Assembly: GCA_023212695.1 (NCBI GenBank)
Contig: JALCCG010000203.1
Location: 1-38,943 of the forward strand
DNA: 38,943 nt
From: Sporisorium sorghi
Lineage: Eukaryota > Basidiomycota > Ustilaginomycetes > Ustilaginales > Ustilaginaceae
Direction: 5' to 3'
The translations under genes were made by a program, and so were the position numbers. Positions 29,901 to 37,967 of this stretch are shown one piece after another. A model generated the notes under the pieces. The model saw only the letters and a list, made by a program, of their open reading frames with translations. It was not told the DNA's origin and did not search any database. Numbering within the stretch: the stretch's first letter is position 1; each line of letters begins with the position of its first letter.

Positions 29901-30209
29901 CAGTGGAGCGTCGAGGCCAGAATACGGTCTGTAGCTGGTGCTGGCGCTGATGGCAGCAGGTGCAAGGTGGACATCCTGAAGACGCTGATTGAACGAAGCG
30001 TACCGAAAGCGAGTCGAGACCTTTTCGACGTTCTTGTTGATCTGCTTGAGCGTCTTTTGCTTTGCATTGGCGTGGTTGCCGCTGGCATCGAGCTGAACTC
30101 GGCGAATCTTGGATGCCTTGCTGTCGGCTTTCTTGCGTTGTTGTTCCCGCGACAGCTTCTTGCCCGACTTCCCCGCCTTGCTAGGCTGAGATGAAGATGT
30201 GGGAGCCAT
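20925..30209 (-). CDS. UTP20: UTP20, small-subunit processome component (3094 aa)
   Basis: UTP20 (DRIM in animals) is a giant HEAT/ARM-repeat protein of the U3 snoRNP small-subunit processome. It acts in the nucleolus in 18S rRNA maturation and 40S assembly. The N-terminus is very basic (KKLSREQQRKK) and is followed by the family-typical segment starting at FSHALQAWTDLNLSNAF and the QSLPQLIHH region near residue 175. Helical repeats fill the protein. Family-like segments include ALEILSLIEAEE in the DRIM region (roughly 900-1500) and LQVVKNLVWIGRSFALF near residue 2830. The C-terminus is a basic nucleolar-type tail rich in Arg and Lys. Several acidic runs (near residues 295-320, 360-375, 1230 and 2035-2050, plus one near 2870) lengthen the protein beyond the roughly 2500-2800 residues of yeast and human forms. 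The ATG at 30209 opens the frame, and no intron is needed over 9.3 kb. Confidence 0.96.
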   Translation of the reverse strand: MAPTSSSQPSKAGKSGKKLSREQQRKKADSKASKIRRVQLDASGNHANAKQKTLKQINKNVEKVSTRFRYASFNQRLQDVHLAPAAISASTSYRPYSGLDAPLAAPSTGSSSAAASRLIEGSDVQDDDAPLDEDDDEDASSSLHARTSFSHALQAWTDLNLSNAFHSLYRQLNPITQSLPQLIHHRSTISSILAATLAERSQWLAWDAALDLLPRLAKDLGSEFLPIYPLMLKSAVHTTATTKDTTNGDERAAANLVERGFQSAAWILKAMSPFIVSKEMAKRSDDDDDESAEAGVDVDVVDEEAEAEEVDDRTRRLVETWTVIRPYLGWKPIVAKEGPSKTDAKDEEVNDDDEDEDDDEQEDQDANAGKEAATDKVSFVNTNVQRISPFTRRFASEAFAHLLRKTRGRQLQSITSLILSDLETMLTDEDRHVHYRHQPSRRPSVRFSRGIAGIWVEGCKSLDRRLHSKCISLLSVLLHPTRPAANSSSVVDKYRHLTRLILGRLTITALVHHCNATHFAPVLEFLSSLVDRNQSRLSQAASTAAQHTAHLTESVEWLACAVGVRKGTRVADQAKPALFALLLRLSPLFLNPAVQTAQGAALRTSLVSLLALSIPIGRLQDLLGPGIKLVDSLAPVPSVSKSKESLEQRQALWPEFSGLVEALAHPTLEWSGFKQFVLPSVLTSTAETVASAATSSHSKDHAFTLLERLEQLGQLEELGSSQHPSPLMVRWSKHVAAEIGERLAKLVSLFCADRPKAAGSKAKKAASQVLASQQSLEPLIPALRLSTVPKTASSATFGSQIAQLLLDGLLSGPSFSSPEQLRASYDEHIVNPALLAGLAFESLAVLQERSSGKDFEETAKQLKARLSIEHVVRCAAWHRGILRGLSKYLASCPARLRPQLPKLAQVLEPLSVAVMSSDPVIRLSALEILSLIEAEEAGGSGTFIDKLVEVERTPLSVASIRDRNVRMRSVGRELGRAVAVYKAAQVQQHTQRDALVLRYLVANLKVNLRPVWSEAIKAISDIVESGQRETEDALFRIAIAELEAGRQLDSSELRTTPAVWTESGASEAGEEGDSESADADEIEPDRLLRDESDIAGVDDDKQFQDGILLERRKAVRSCIQHARTSSGLEAKTGSGSNGLTTTLQACVEVQQPDARLDLVNYRHQILKLLCQVASIVERNNARFVHIFFRDAGPRNLAGVLLSPLDDDDEDDEEEDDDLETETAAKEERASDPTAMNLGKKDRQAQLNAYLEVLGKLKNPKALSRSGELHTYLLSLCATAEVSVQKLALDAILTWKDEAVMPYATKLKDLLESGNFRDTLTTFTLSSDSNVVQPYHRPVLMPLVIRLLFGALLSRRGNRTSGAGQRARRGAVLSALADIGSDELVTLVDLMLAPFGDQARPPCDTGDRFEYVAKSPVASTRRQVGYLTLLGEVVKQIGTNLLPYWDRLISVALNLTYHAHRAVVQVHIDSTDAASSAEVSKPLTARTSRARLVRQAGYKRLCDFFGKPQAASLFQWDRYLPAIFAELVSPRLEALKVESRQSPSALLELFHVWSSQSETIPLLGTYDNAVLPSIFAILAAPTVKPSAIGSVLDISERVLAAASAEKDAMDVSSDVNFRNGCDLALVDLLVRPHATVFLNSVTPLIEQASAAVGPAAAAMGRDDLLRRQISLLSALSPFVTAPQDASHLVKLLSPMMRKSNFLVPERTKTELLAIFERLLSLIPEFQDVRSELFQSTFAMLSGLFSLLRTAESRKTLSAAFNSCAEVDPELSRVAQWCTQLNALSKRRVEERDFDQLFAAFDSINASDVHITVKGWQPLVHNFLFLILDPEELSVRSNANASLVKFISQTAAECDAGTEAEGAMMQLFLQAVWPGLKKAVRNRSELVRRDVLAVMSSAAEQLSGCKVMAELSGLLGGSDAEVNFFNNIHHIQLHRRTRAVKRLPEQAAKGGMKSRTISDILAPVLGHFLMPGSVELNDHNLVTEVITSLGLLAGQLTWGPYNALLWQYLRLANKKGASERIMVRTAMAILDNFHFGMEEETIIEDEDDDDAGEDADAGGVEQEDAEARAAVEATKEGKEAERVKILDAVTSRLLPRLMAYLEQKDETEDSTRLPIAVGVVRVAQCLPVKQRQTQISKLLKTLSNVFRAKAQDTRDLARETACKVMSTLGASFLPEFLREMRRALMRGPQKAVLAFTVHSVLTHLMTSKDEPLTSLDQGAKEIIEIAVEDIFGVTADDRESIGSKTTYREVKHSKSMDTFEQVSRIVTPNRVAEVLQPLRDILQQTEIPKVVRQVEECLRRISSGIPANPQFDSNRFLSLCATLIRRDAVFLQARKPETRAASRHKSATLYNYAVFLKRKDVEEGAMAGKDHYSRNAHKFVAFGLEMLVTSLRRERFDFQDEEVLAKLNSMVNIVGEAAYANESSVLELSLRAIAQIVKVPVSRVDKALPVFIKQIFGIIHQYGSPQSQIVQTALRTLTAILRECKQASLSETHLSGLLKLIAPDLEEPAVQSTLFGLLRAIVSRRLVVSEVYDTMDKVAEMMVTNQSDSVRDLCRSTYLQFLLDYPQGKQRLRNQIGFLAKNLAYEHESGRLSVLEITDAILNKFGDELLQEYAEMLFVALAMVLANDTSSKCREKSAVLLRTLLRAMTEAQQDKTALMVDAWSRQEAKPELARVGVQIYGLLLEALPDRGAEWADKALEVVTKVLVDCADDLESLENSDAGAFGFEDMELDWQLPYHSLQTLGRITSIVGAADARAAKANDAVRRLLLFPHKWVRISASRILGGLYALREPQTPAMVPVQQDPIASLPALVDAAKKSCLQLRSDKLDDTLALQVVKNLVWIGRSFALFPVERPALDEVVKEGADVDGDKKQAHAGDDDEDEEGEDGEDDDDEDEEEEMDDETMVEGAKQHEAAMDAPAAIAHDPLRWLVARLSFQARLSLAQSKPAHWTIAPSSILRFFAALSSSLPATLLPHLLPLLLSPIIRLVESASTAQTSLHGGDQLKTLAIEVQSHLQSLTDVSLFNKTYSTLKRRQQAKREQRKTERLMRGIQNPELQARKNEQRNRKNHAARKRRSQQHLDKREAGGSGKTKRARRE

Positions 30210-30622
30210 CTTAAATCGAAGCTAGCATCAATTGGTCGTCTCTTGATGCTACCTGTGATGTGATGGCGATGATGGTGATGGAGAGGAGGAGAAGGCTTAG
30301 AAAAAGAAGAAAGAATTCTCAATTTTTTGATTTTTCTTTTTTCGCTCTCCACAGCGTGGCGGCGAAATGGAAATTTTTGCCTTTTTCACCAAAACCTCGG
30401 CCCGAATTCCGAGAAAGAGAAATTTTCAAGGGTCCAAATCTGCTCTATTTCGATCTAACAAAATGAAAAACTGGGCAACTTCTGCTTCGACCGGTGACGA
30501 CTCAAAGCAGACAACACAGAAACATCAACACACCGAATTTGACCATCGCAGTCGTGAGCTTCTTCTCCCCAGATCAAGTCGCAACGAAGTGAAAAAGGCT
30601 TATGATTCGAGTGAAAGCTGAA
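30210..30622. other. Intergenic region upstream of UTP20
   Basis: This gap lies between the UTP20 start and the end of the HRD3-like gene, both on the minus strand, so it holds the UTP20 promoter and the HRD3 3' end. It is AT-richer than the genes, with A/T runs around 30297-30345. No gene or RNA is recognised. Confidence 0.5.
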
Positions 30623-30737
30623 CTAGAGACCAGCGATGAGGTTAGCAGCGGCATTCGGTTCATCGCCCAACGGAGCCCACGGATTCGGTTGGCGCGGAGC
30701 TGCTGCTGCTTGTTGCTGTTGCCCCTCCCCTTGCGGC

Positions 30738-30775
<38 letters not shown>

Positions 30776-33700
30776 ATCGCCCTGCTCTCTCCTCTCCCTC
30801 CTCAGCTGCAGCTGTACATTCTGCCTGACAAATGCCAAATACGCCAACCCACCGAGCGCCAAGATGAGCAGGCCGGACTCGATCATGTCGTCCAGGTCCT
30901 CGTCCGTCTCGCCGTCCCTCGCAGCCCACGTCTCTGGCTCGTTCGGGTCGCCGTATCCTCCGCCCTGCTGCTGCTGTTCTGCTTCAATCCGCTTCTGCTT
31001 CTCCTCGGCCTGCTTGCGCTTGGCCACAGCTTGCTCTTCCGCTTCCGTGTACGCTGCGTTGCCTCTGTCCGACGAGGCGTACGACGAGAGCAGCGAGATG
31101 GCGCTCTGGCTCGACTCGGAGCGGAAGATCGCCGCCCACACAGCGCGGACGTGCAGCTTGACCAGGCTCAGCGCCACAGGCAGGTAGGCTTCCACGTTGG
31201 TCTCCACCGCCGTGTCGTAGTACCGTTTGGCCAGGTGGAAGTCCTGCCGCGCGACGCCGATGCCGTTCTCGTACATCCAGCCCAGGTTCCAGTACGCCAG
31301 CGCAGAAACGCCCTTGTCGGCAGCGGCGGAGTAGCATGCCGCCGCCTTTTCGTATGCAGGCTGGCCAGGGTTGCCCGTACCGATGCCGTGGAAGTAGTAA
31401 TCGCCCATCTTGACCATGGCGTCCACATTGCTCTGCGCGGCTGATCGTGTCCAGTGTACGAGCGCCAGACGGTCCGTAAAGTTGCCTGCGCCGCTGCGGG
31501 CATCTTTGGTCAGGTCCAAGATGCGAGTGCGTGAGTTGGCGCGATCCAGTAGGTAGGCGACATTGTTCTGCGCCGATTCGTAGCCCATCTCGCCCGCGAG
31601 TGCCCAGCCCAGCAGCGCCTTTTGCCGCTCGCCCCGGCGCCAGGCATGCTCGGCCTTGTGCGAGATGCGCGTCGACCAATCGCCATACTCGGCGGTGTGC
31701 TTGAAGCCAGACAACGCTTTACGACACGTATCCCCGGACTGCTCCTTGCGCGCCAACCCGGCATTAACCTTGGCCAGCAGGTATACGGCCTCGAAGCGGC
31801 TCTCTCCCATCGAGGCGATGGTCAGACGCTTGACCGCGCTGTCCAGGTCGCCCATCTCGATGTGGATCTTGGCGAGGTTGACGCTGGCGCCGCTGTGTCT
31901 CACTTTGGCCGCAGCTTCAAAGTAGTTGGTCGCGGTGACAATGTCTGCCTTGACCCCCAAGCCATCGCGGAGCATGACGCCGAGACCGTTGTACGATTGC
32001 GGATCACCGGTATCCTTGCCACGCGAGAACCACACCCAAGCGCGCGCAAAGTCCTGCTGAACGCCCTCGCCTCTCAGATACATCGTTCCGATCATGCCTG
32101 CTGCAGACCCGGCGTGGGCCAGCAGGCTGTCGTCCACCTTGAGCTGCACGTCTTCGCCCTTGTCGCCCGGCTTGGCAGTGTAGCCCGTGGGACCGCCGCG
32201 CCCCACCTGGCCCGCCTTGCGAGGCCACACGTCTTTGGCCACACGCTGCAGCCATGCCATGGCGCGTCGATAGTCGCGACGCACCGCACCCGCCGCCTCG
32301 CTGGCCGAGTAGATGCTTCCATGGTAGTAGACTTGCGCCATGAACAGCGAGCTCCTCACATCGCCGTGCTCGGCTACGTAGATGTGGTATTCCAACAGAT
32401 CCACCAAAGCCGAAGGATCGCGCGCTGATCCGGGCTGACGATTGAGCGCGGCCTGTACGGCAGGGTTGAGCACTGCAAACCCCGTGGAAGCGACCGAAGC
32501 GCCAGGACCATAGGCGCCTCCATCCAGGTCTGAGATGCGGATCTTGGTGTAAGGCAGCGTGAGTCCGCCCGGTGGACCCGCCTGGAAGCGCTTGTACGCG
32601 TCTTCGGCCGCCTTTTCGTAAAGCTCAAGCGCCTTCCAGCACGAGGGCGCCACGCCGATGCCCGCCTTGTATCGGAAGCCGAGCGCCATCTGCGACGGAG
32701 CATGTCCTGCATTGGCTGCTATGGTATAGTGCAGCACCGCTTTGGCTTGGCGTTGTGCATCGTCGCTCTTGAGCTGAGCGAAGAGCTCGCGCCTCTTCTT
32801 CCATGCCGAGCGGACATCGTCGACGGTGGGCGAAGAGGTGAACGAGGACCAGGCGCTGACCTCGCTTGGAAGAGGTTTCCAGTCGCCTCGAATCGTCGAC
32901 TCCCACCCGCTGCCTTCGAGAAAGGCTAGACGAGCATGTGCACTGGCATTGCCCGCTGCCGAGTTGCCGAATCGGTCGTGGCCCAGATCGACGAGGCGTT
33001 GATAGCAGGCACGAGCACGTGCCAAGTTGGGCTGGCTGCCGTGCGTGCCCCACAACGAGTGTTCGCCAAGCACCCACAAAGCGTCGGCCAGTGCTGTTGA
33101 GCCGTCTCCGCCTTCTCCAGCGGTTGTGTTCTTGAATGCATTTTGTAGCAGACTCGAGCTGCTTCGAGCGGTCGAAGAGTATGCCTCGTGGTGCCAATCG
33201 ACCGATTCGCGGCCCCAGCCTGCCTTTGTGAGCAGCGAAACGGCTCGCCGTCTGCCACTGTCGTCGTCGTCGTCGTCGTCGTCGCCCGAGTCAGAGTTGC
33301 CGCTGTGTTGCCCGTCAGCTGATGACATGGTGAGGTCGCTCGACCCCATTCGTTTGGCGTGAAAAGGTCCAAACATGATGCTCTCCCAAACACTGTCTGT
33401 CGGATTGACAGGCTTAGTCCCTTCTGGCAGCGTCTCCCAGTCTGGCCAAAGCGGCAATGGGCTCGCCGTGGGCCACTGAGCCTCGTACGGAGCAGCACCG
33501 AGCGGCGGACCCTGCCATTGGTGAGCGCTGTCACCCTTGAGCAGGCTCACGCCCTTGATCTTGGCCCCGACTGTATCTTCTCGGCCGCCCGTATACCCTT
33601 CCATAAGTGCATGCTTGATCTGCTTGCTCAATGAGCGAGTGTCGAAGAATGGATCTGTTCCCTTGGAAGATTCTGTTGATGTGGACTCTGCATCGCCCTG

Positions 33701-33961
33701 CTGCTGAAACAAAGAGTTGGCGGGTCTGTTGGCTGATCTGCCGACCTTGGGTTTGGTCTTGATGGTGCTGCGAAGCAGACGGAGAGCCTCTTCGTAGGCT
33801 TGTTGTGGTGCATAGTCTGCCGTTGGGTTGGATGACGACGCTGCTGTAAAAGTCACCTGCTCGGCGTGTGCTGTTCTCGTCACGTACAGCAAGCAGCTAG
33901 CCACCAGCAAGACCAACACGGCCTTGCTGCGATGCATTGAGCGTCGTTGCGAGGCTGCCAT
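30623..33961 (-). CDS. HRD3: HRD3/SEL1L-like ER-associated degradation factor (1112 aa)
   Basis: HRD3 (SEL1L in animals) is the luminal partner of the HRD1 ubiquitin ligase: it receives misfolded glycoproteins and passes them on for ER-associated degradation. An N-terminal signal sequence (core VLVLLVASCLLYV) is followed by a large luminal region of Sel1 repeats. Clear repeats are seen at about 405-450 (ALGFRYKAGIGV), 620-710 (MIGTMYLRGEGV, GLGVMLRDGLGV) and 850-925 (MGDYYFHGIG, LGWMYENGIGV). One hydrophobic helix lies at about 1027-1047 (GLLILALGGLAYLAFV), giving a type I membrane protein with a short cytosolic tail. Several Asn-x-Ser/Thr sites fit a luminal location. The tail has 12 consecutive Gln at 1063-1074 plus more Gln and Pro. 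The layout signal, Sel1 repeats, single C-terminal helix matches HRD3. A different Sel1 protein is possible but less likely. The ATG at 33961 opens the frame. Confidence 0.9.
30740..30775. repeat. CTG trinucleotide repeat encoding polyglutamine
   Basis: Twelve perfect CTG units (CAG on the coding strand) encode Gln1063-1074 in the cytosolic tail of the HRD3-like protein. The uninterrupted repeat is expected to vary in length between strains. Confidence 0.95.
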
Positions 33962-34364
33962 GGTTCCTTACGAGCAAGGAGGCATTGCTATGGCCATGAA
34001 GTGATGATGGTCGAGAGTGATGGAAGAGAGAAGGGTCTGTGCTCAGCAGCTTCTGAGTCGCTTTTCTTTCCTCCACGTCGACTCTTCCTTTCATGCGCCA
34101 AAAAAAAAAAAAAAAAAAAAAAAAATCGACTCGTAGCAAGCCTCGATCTCACATTTTACAATCGAAAAAAAAACCCTCTTCGTCACCAACCATCAACCTC
34201 TCTCAACCTCTTCTTAACCTCGATCGCTAGCAGAGTGGTCTGGAATGACTGGTCTGAAAGATTGCAAAAGTGAATGTATGAGAGACCATGCGCACAAGAG
34301 AATGACTATAAAGCTGCCGGAAAGCGAATGGAAAGAGAGGAGGTCTGCGTCGATGCTATGAGAT
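33962..34364. other. Intergenic region upstream of the HRD3-like gene
   Basis: It contains the promoter of the HRD3-like gene and the 3' end of the GH16-like/acyltransferase gene. A 26-base poly-A tract (34100-34125) lies about 140 bases upstream of the HRD3 start. Nothing else is supported. Confidence 0.5.
34100..34125. repeat. 26-base poly-A tract
   Basis: An uninterrupted A run lies in the HRD3-side promoter, a possible nucleosome-depleted element similar in position to the poly-T tract before the GH30 gene. Confidence 0.88.
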
Positions 34365-37300
34365 TCACACCTTCCTGCCGACACCGCCAGACGTGGCTCT
34401 CCAAACCGCCTTGGAGAACAGCCCACCCCAAGCATCAAACGTCGCCGTAAAGCACTCCGCCACAGCAAACAGGAGCGCATACGAAGTGACCACCACAACC
34501 AGGATCGTCGCCCAGTATGGCACGCCCGCCGCCAGCAAGGTGAGGCACAGCCACGCCGACCACGTCCACCAAATGACGCCGTGCATCAAGAACACCGCGA
34601 ACGCGTGCTTGCCGATATACGCCCACACGCGCAGTCTGAAGAAGCCGCGCAGCAGATTCGACAGATCCGTGAGCAGGAAGAAGCTGAACGACAGGATCCA
34701 CGACGACACGCGCGGGTCCGTGTAGCTAATGCCCGGGTCGCCCGTCCACGCGTGCGGCGCCTCGGTGCTCCAATCCGGGTGGATGCGGTGCTCCTTGTTG
34801 TCGAAGCCGTTTCCGGGCGCTCCCGGGATCTGCGAGAGGTACTGCTGCGTCCACGCGCCCAGGAAGAGCACCCACGCCAGCACCTGGCCGTGCACGCGCA
34901 GCTTGTCGACCGACTCGGGCAGCCGCAGCCCGCGCCGCACAAACGCAGGCACCAGCGGGATCCCACGCGCCGCCTTTGCTTGGTAGTTGAGCTTGCTGTC
35001 CAGGTCGGCGATCACCAGCCCCGCCATGAAGTACAGGTCCCACGTCTGCGCGTACCAGCTCAGCACGATGCACAGCGCGTAGAACGTGAACCGCTTGTAC
35101 GCGTTCTTGATCTCGTGCGCAACAAGCGCGCAGATCATACACGTCCAGGTACCTTGCACAATCACGGGAATGGTCCAGAGCACTCCCGTTGCGTAGCCGG
35201 TAACAAGCGCAGGCTCGACGGGCGGCGCAGACCACCACAGCGAGATGAACGCACCCACAAAGACCATGACGTTGTCAAAGTTCTCCCAGTACGACCATGT
35301 CGACCACGTCCTCGATGCAAGACGCGGCACCCACTTGAACGCACCGACGTCCATGAGAAAGTAGTTGGCCAGCACCGCACCGAGCACCGGCAGCGCCAGA
35401 CGCGGGATACGTCGCACAGTGGCATCGGCCATGCTCTGCAGTCCACCTTTGAGCAGGTAGCGGTTGGTCATGGTGCGCGAAGGCAGCATGAAAAAGATGC
35501 CCAGCTTGAGACCCTGGTTGACCACGAGCGGGCCGATCAGCGAGCGGAACCAGAACTCAAACTTGGGATAGTGGTGCGGCGCGGCGGGCGTGGTGATGCC
35601 AAAGTAGTAGATCAGCATGAAATGGTGGAACGAGACCAAGAAACATGCAAAGCCTCGCATGCCGTCGAGGTAGTCGATCCTTCGCGCTCCTGTCGAGGTG
35701 AGCTGCATCGTACCCTTGATGAAGAGGAACTCCTTGGTGCGGCGGATCATCGTCTGGAGCAGCGACTCGGGCGCTTTCACCTTGGCGCCAGCACCGTCGC
35801 GTGCTTTGCGTCCCACGGCATCACCAAGCTCGGGTTGAGCGAGAGCACCGACCTCGCCGTCTGCGGCGTTGAGGTCTCGCTGCTGCCACTGGATGATCTG
35901 TGGACGATGGAACGCTTCGTGCGCTTCCGAGCCGTATGACTCGAAGATTGACCCAGGCCTCGACGTGCCTTCGTGCTGGAAATGGAACATGGACGAGGCG
36001 GCGGCTGCGCTGCGCATCGACGAGAACGAGCCGCGAGGCGCGAGCAGCTGGTCGTGCGTCACGTACGTCGAGTGTCCAGCGCTCGATTCGGCACGCGGGA
36101 TGCCGAGCCACGAATCGCGTCGACCGTGAGTATCAGTGGACTTGGCGTCGTCCACCAGCTCGATCTGGTCGTAGTCACCCTTGAGGCTGGCCTCTTGGCT
36201 GGAGGACGCGAGCAGACCCGAGATGCTGTGAGTGGAGAGCGATGCTGGAGCGTCTCCGGCATAGCCAGGCGCAACGTAAGGGAGTGCGTGCGTTCGCTTC
36301 ATGTCCTCGATCCATCGGGGTGTTTCGGCGCCGCTGCCAAAGGCAAACGAGTCGTGTCCTTGCAGCGAAGCGGATGGCCGACGCCCATTCAAGCTGGTGG
36401 TTGAGCCAACGTGGCGCGGAAGCAGGCCATTACCTTTTGCACCGAACTCAACGTGACTGCTGTAAGAGCGTGCTTCCGAGTTGTCGTCGTCCGAGTCATA
36501 GTCGTCGTCCGAGTCCGAGTCGGAACCATAGACGAGGTCTGGCGAGGTCCAGAGCTGCACTGGCTTGGTAGCCGTCAGAGTGGCACCGTGGGCTGGGCTC
36601 ACAGAGCCAGGCGTAGCAGCTGGAGTGAGGCCGAACAAGCGAGACTTGTCGTCCATTTCGTCGGCGTCGATCGGGGTGACAGGCGAAGCGCTGCGGTGGC
36701 TCGAGCCTTTGAATGCGAGCGAAGACATCGCAGGTGGCTCGAAGTGTGTCTCGGAAGAGGCAGCCGAGTCGTGCTCCTTTTCTGACGCAGCGACGGCTGC
36801 GGCTCGCTTCTTTTCCTTCGCCTTGATGGAGCGCACCACCAGTCCGTGAGCGATGGTCATGACAAAGATGCCAGCAGCTGCGGACATGGCAATGACGGCA
36901 TACAAAGGAGAACGGAATGGCTGCTTGGACGGTTTGAACTTGGCCAAGGCCGCCAGATCAAAGGCAGTGCTGTCGCGCAGAGTAAAGTCGTCGGTGCTGC
37001 AGATGGCGTCAGCACTGGCGCTAACGGCAGCGCATTGCGAGTCAAACTGCATCCGACGCTCTTCGAGACTCGAGTTGAAGAAGAAGCGCGCATAGCGGAC
37101 GTGGGTCAGCAGCGGATCGCGTCGAGGTGGACCCTGGGACTGCGAGTGTTCGCCGTTGGACCAAGCCTGGAAGCTGATCGGCATGGGTGTTATGGGAAGA
37201 TGGCTTGCATTGACACCCTTCTGAACCGAGTGGAAGTTGGCGGTCTCGTTGGTGGCGGCATTGCGCCACTGAAGCAGCTCGGGCTGCCAGTCGAAGCGAT

Positions 37301-37967
37301 GCTCGAGGTAGTCGTCTGTGCCTAGAGACGAGATGTTGAGCTTGACTGGCTCGTCACCATGGCCGTATGTGGACCACGACCACTGAAGCGTCGAGTTTTC
37401 AGGGTTGTCCGAGGTGAAGACGCCGATGTTGACCGTCTCGGAATCGTTGTAGGCTGCGCTGAACTTGAAAGCTGCACCAGCGCCACGAGAGGTGGCGGGC
37501 TCGATCTGGGCACGGAAGGAGCCGTAGAGAATATCGCGCCTGCGTGTGACGATCTGGGAGCCATTGACGATGCGATGCACTGGCTCTGCGGGCGAGACTT
37601 GGAGTGCGAGCGCATCGTCTTGGATGAAGGTGTTGTTGTAGCTGACGGCGCTGCGGTAGGTGGCGTCGAAGCTGTTTTCCCACTTGTTGATGAGGTTGCC
37701 TACGAGCGACCATGCCTGCTGTCCGTCGCCGGTCTCGCCTGGTGTTGCGTCACCATATATGCGAGGCGATTTCGCTGGTTGTGTGACAACATCGTTGAGA
37801 CCGGTCTCATTGAAGTATGTGATGGTTCGGTCCGTCCATAGAGCGTTTGTGACGGGGTCGCGATATCCGCATTCGCATGCTGCTTGGGCGAGTGGAAGGC
37901 AAGATGCTGCAAGAACCAATGCTGAAGCGACCAGTCTTGCTGGCGCTGAGGTGGAGGGAGCAAGCAT
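34365..37967 (-). CDS. Fusion of GH16-like lectin/glucanase domain and acyltransferase-3 domain (1200 aa)
   Basis: Residues 1-29 form a signal peptide. Residues 30 to about 320 resemble the concanavalin-A-like/GH16 fold found in fungal surface proteins: CECGYRDP start, LWTDRTITYFNET, YGSFRAQIEPA and HRFDWQPELLQW. The GH16 catalytic ExDxE motif seems lost: the matching place reads ETVNIG at 177-182. This outer domain has many Asn-x-Ser/Thr sites. One helix follows at about 355-377 (LYAVIAMSAAAGIFVMTIAHG), then a Ser/Asp-rich, probably cytosolic linker to about 755. From about 762 an acyltransferase-3 domain starts with YLDGMRGFACFLVSFHH. The family Arg-x10-His motif is intact (Arg771, His782), and about ten helices follow to the C-terminus. 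I infer a plasma-membrane or secretory-pathway enzyme that acylates glycans, with the GH16-like part binding the polymer. The ATG at 37967 precedes the signal peptide; no intron is needed. Confidence 0.88.
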   Translation of the reverse strand: MLAPSTSAPARLVASALVLAASCLPLAQAACECGYRDPVTNALWTDRTITYFNETGLNDVVTQPAKSPRIYGDATPGETGDGQQAWSLVGNLINKWENSFDATYRSAVSYNNTFIQDDALALQVSPAEPVHRIVNGSQIVTRRRDILYGSFRAQIEPATSRGAGAAFKFSAAYNDSETVNIGVFTSDNPENSTLQWSWSTYGHGDEPVKLNISSLGTDDYLEHRFDWQPELLQWRNAATNETANFHSVQKGVNASHLPITPMPISFQAWSNGEHSQSQGPPRRDPLLTHVRYARFFFNSSLEERRMQFDSQCAAVSASADAICSTDDFTLRDSTAFDLAALAKFKPSKQPFRSPLYAVIAMSAAAGIFVMTIAHGLVVRSIKAKEKKRAAAVAASEKEHDSAASSETHFEPPAMSSLAFKGSSHRSASPVTPIDADEMDDKSRLFGLTPAATPGSVSPAHGATLTATKPVQLWTSPDLVYGSDSDSDDDYDSDDDNSEARSYSSHVEFGAKGNGLLPRHVGSTTSLNGRRPSASLQGHDSFAFGSGAETPRWIEDMKRTHALPYVAPGYAGDAPASLSTHSISGLLASSSQEASLKGDYDQIELVDDAKSTDTHGRRDSWLGIPRAESSAGHSTYVTHDQLLAPRGSFSSMRSAAAASSMFHFQHEGTSRPGSIFESYGSEAHEAFHRPQIIQWQQRDLNAADGEVGALAQPELGDAVGRKARDGAGAKVKAPESLLQTMIRRTKEFLFIKGTMQLTSTGARRIDYLDGMRGFACFLVSFHHFMLIYYFGITTPAAPHHYPKFEFWFRSLIGPLVVNQGLKLGIFFMLPSRTMTNRYLLKGGLQSMADATVRRIPRLALPVLGAVLANYFLMDVGAFKWVPRLASRTWSTWSYWENFDNVMVFVGAFISLWWSAPPVEPALVTGYATGVLWTIPVIVQGTWTCMICALVAHEIKNAYKRFTFYALCIVLSWYAQTWDLYFMAGLVIADLDSKLNYQAKAARGIPLVPAFVRRGLRLPESVDKLRVHGQVLAWVLFLGAWTQQYLSQIPGAPGNGFDNKEHRIHPDWSTEAPHAWTGDPGISYTDPRVSSWILSFSFFLLTDLSNLLRGFFRLRVWAYIGKHAFAVFLMHGVIWWTWSAWLCLTLLAAGVPYWATILVVVVTSYALLFAVAECFTATFDAWGGLFSKAVWRATSGGVGRKV

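Noticed and set aside
34581..35939. Plus-strand open frame of about 450 codons
   Set aside because: It is a mirror of the AT3 domain, with Arg/His/Glu/Gln-rich composition typical of antisense shadows.
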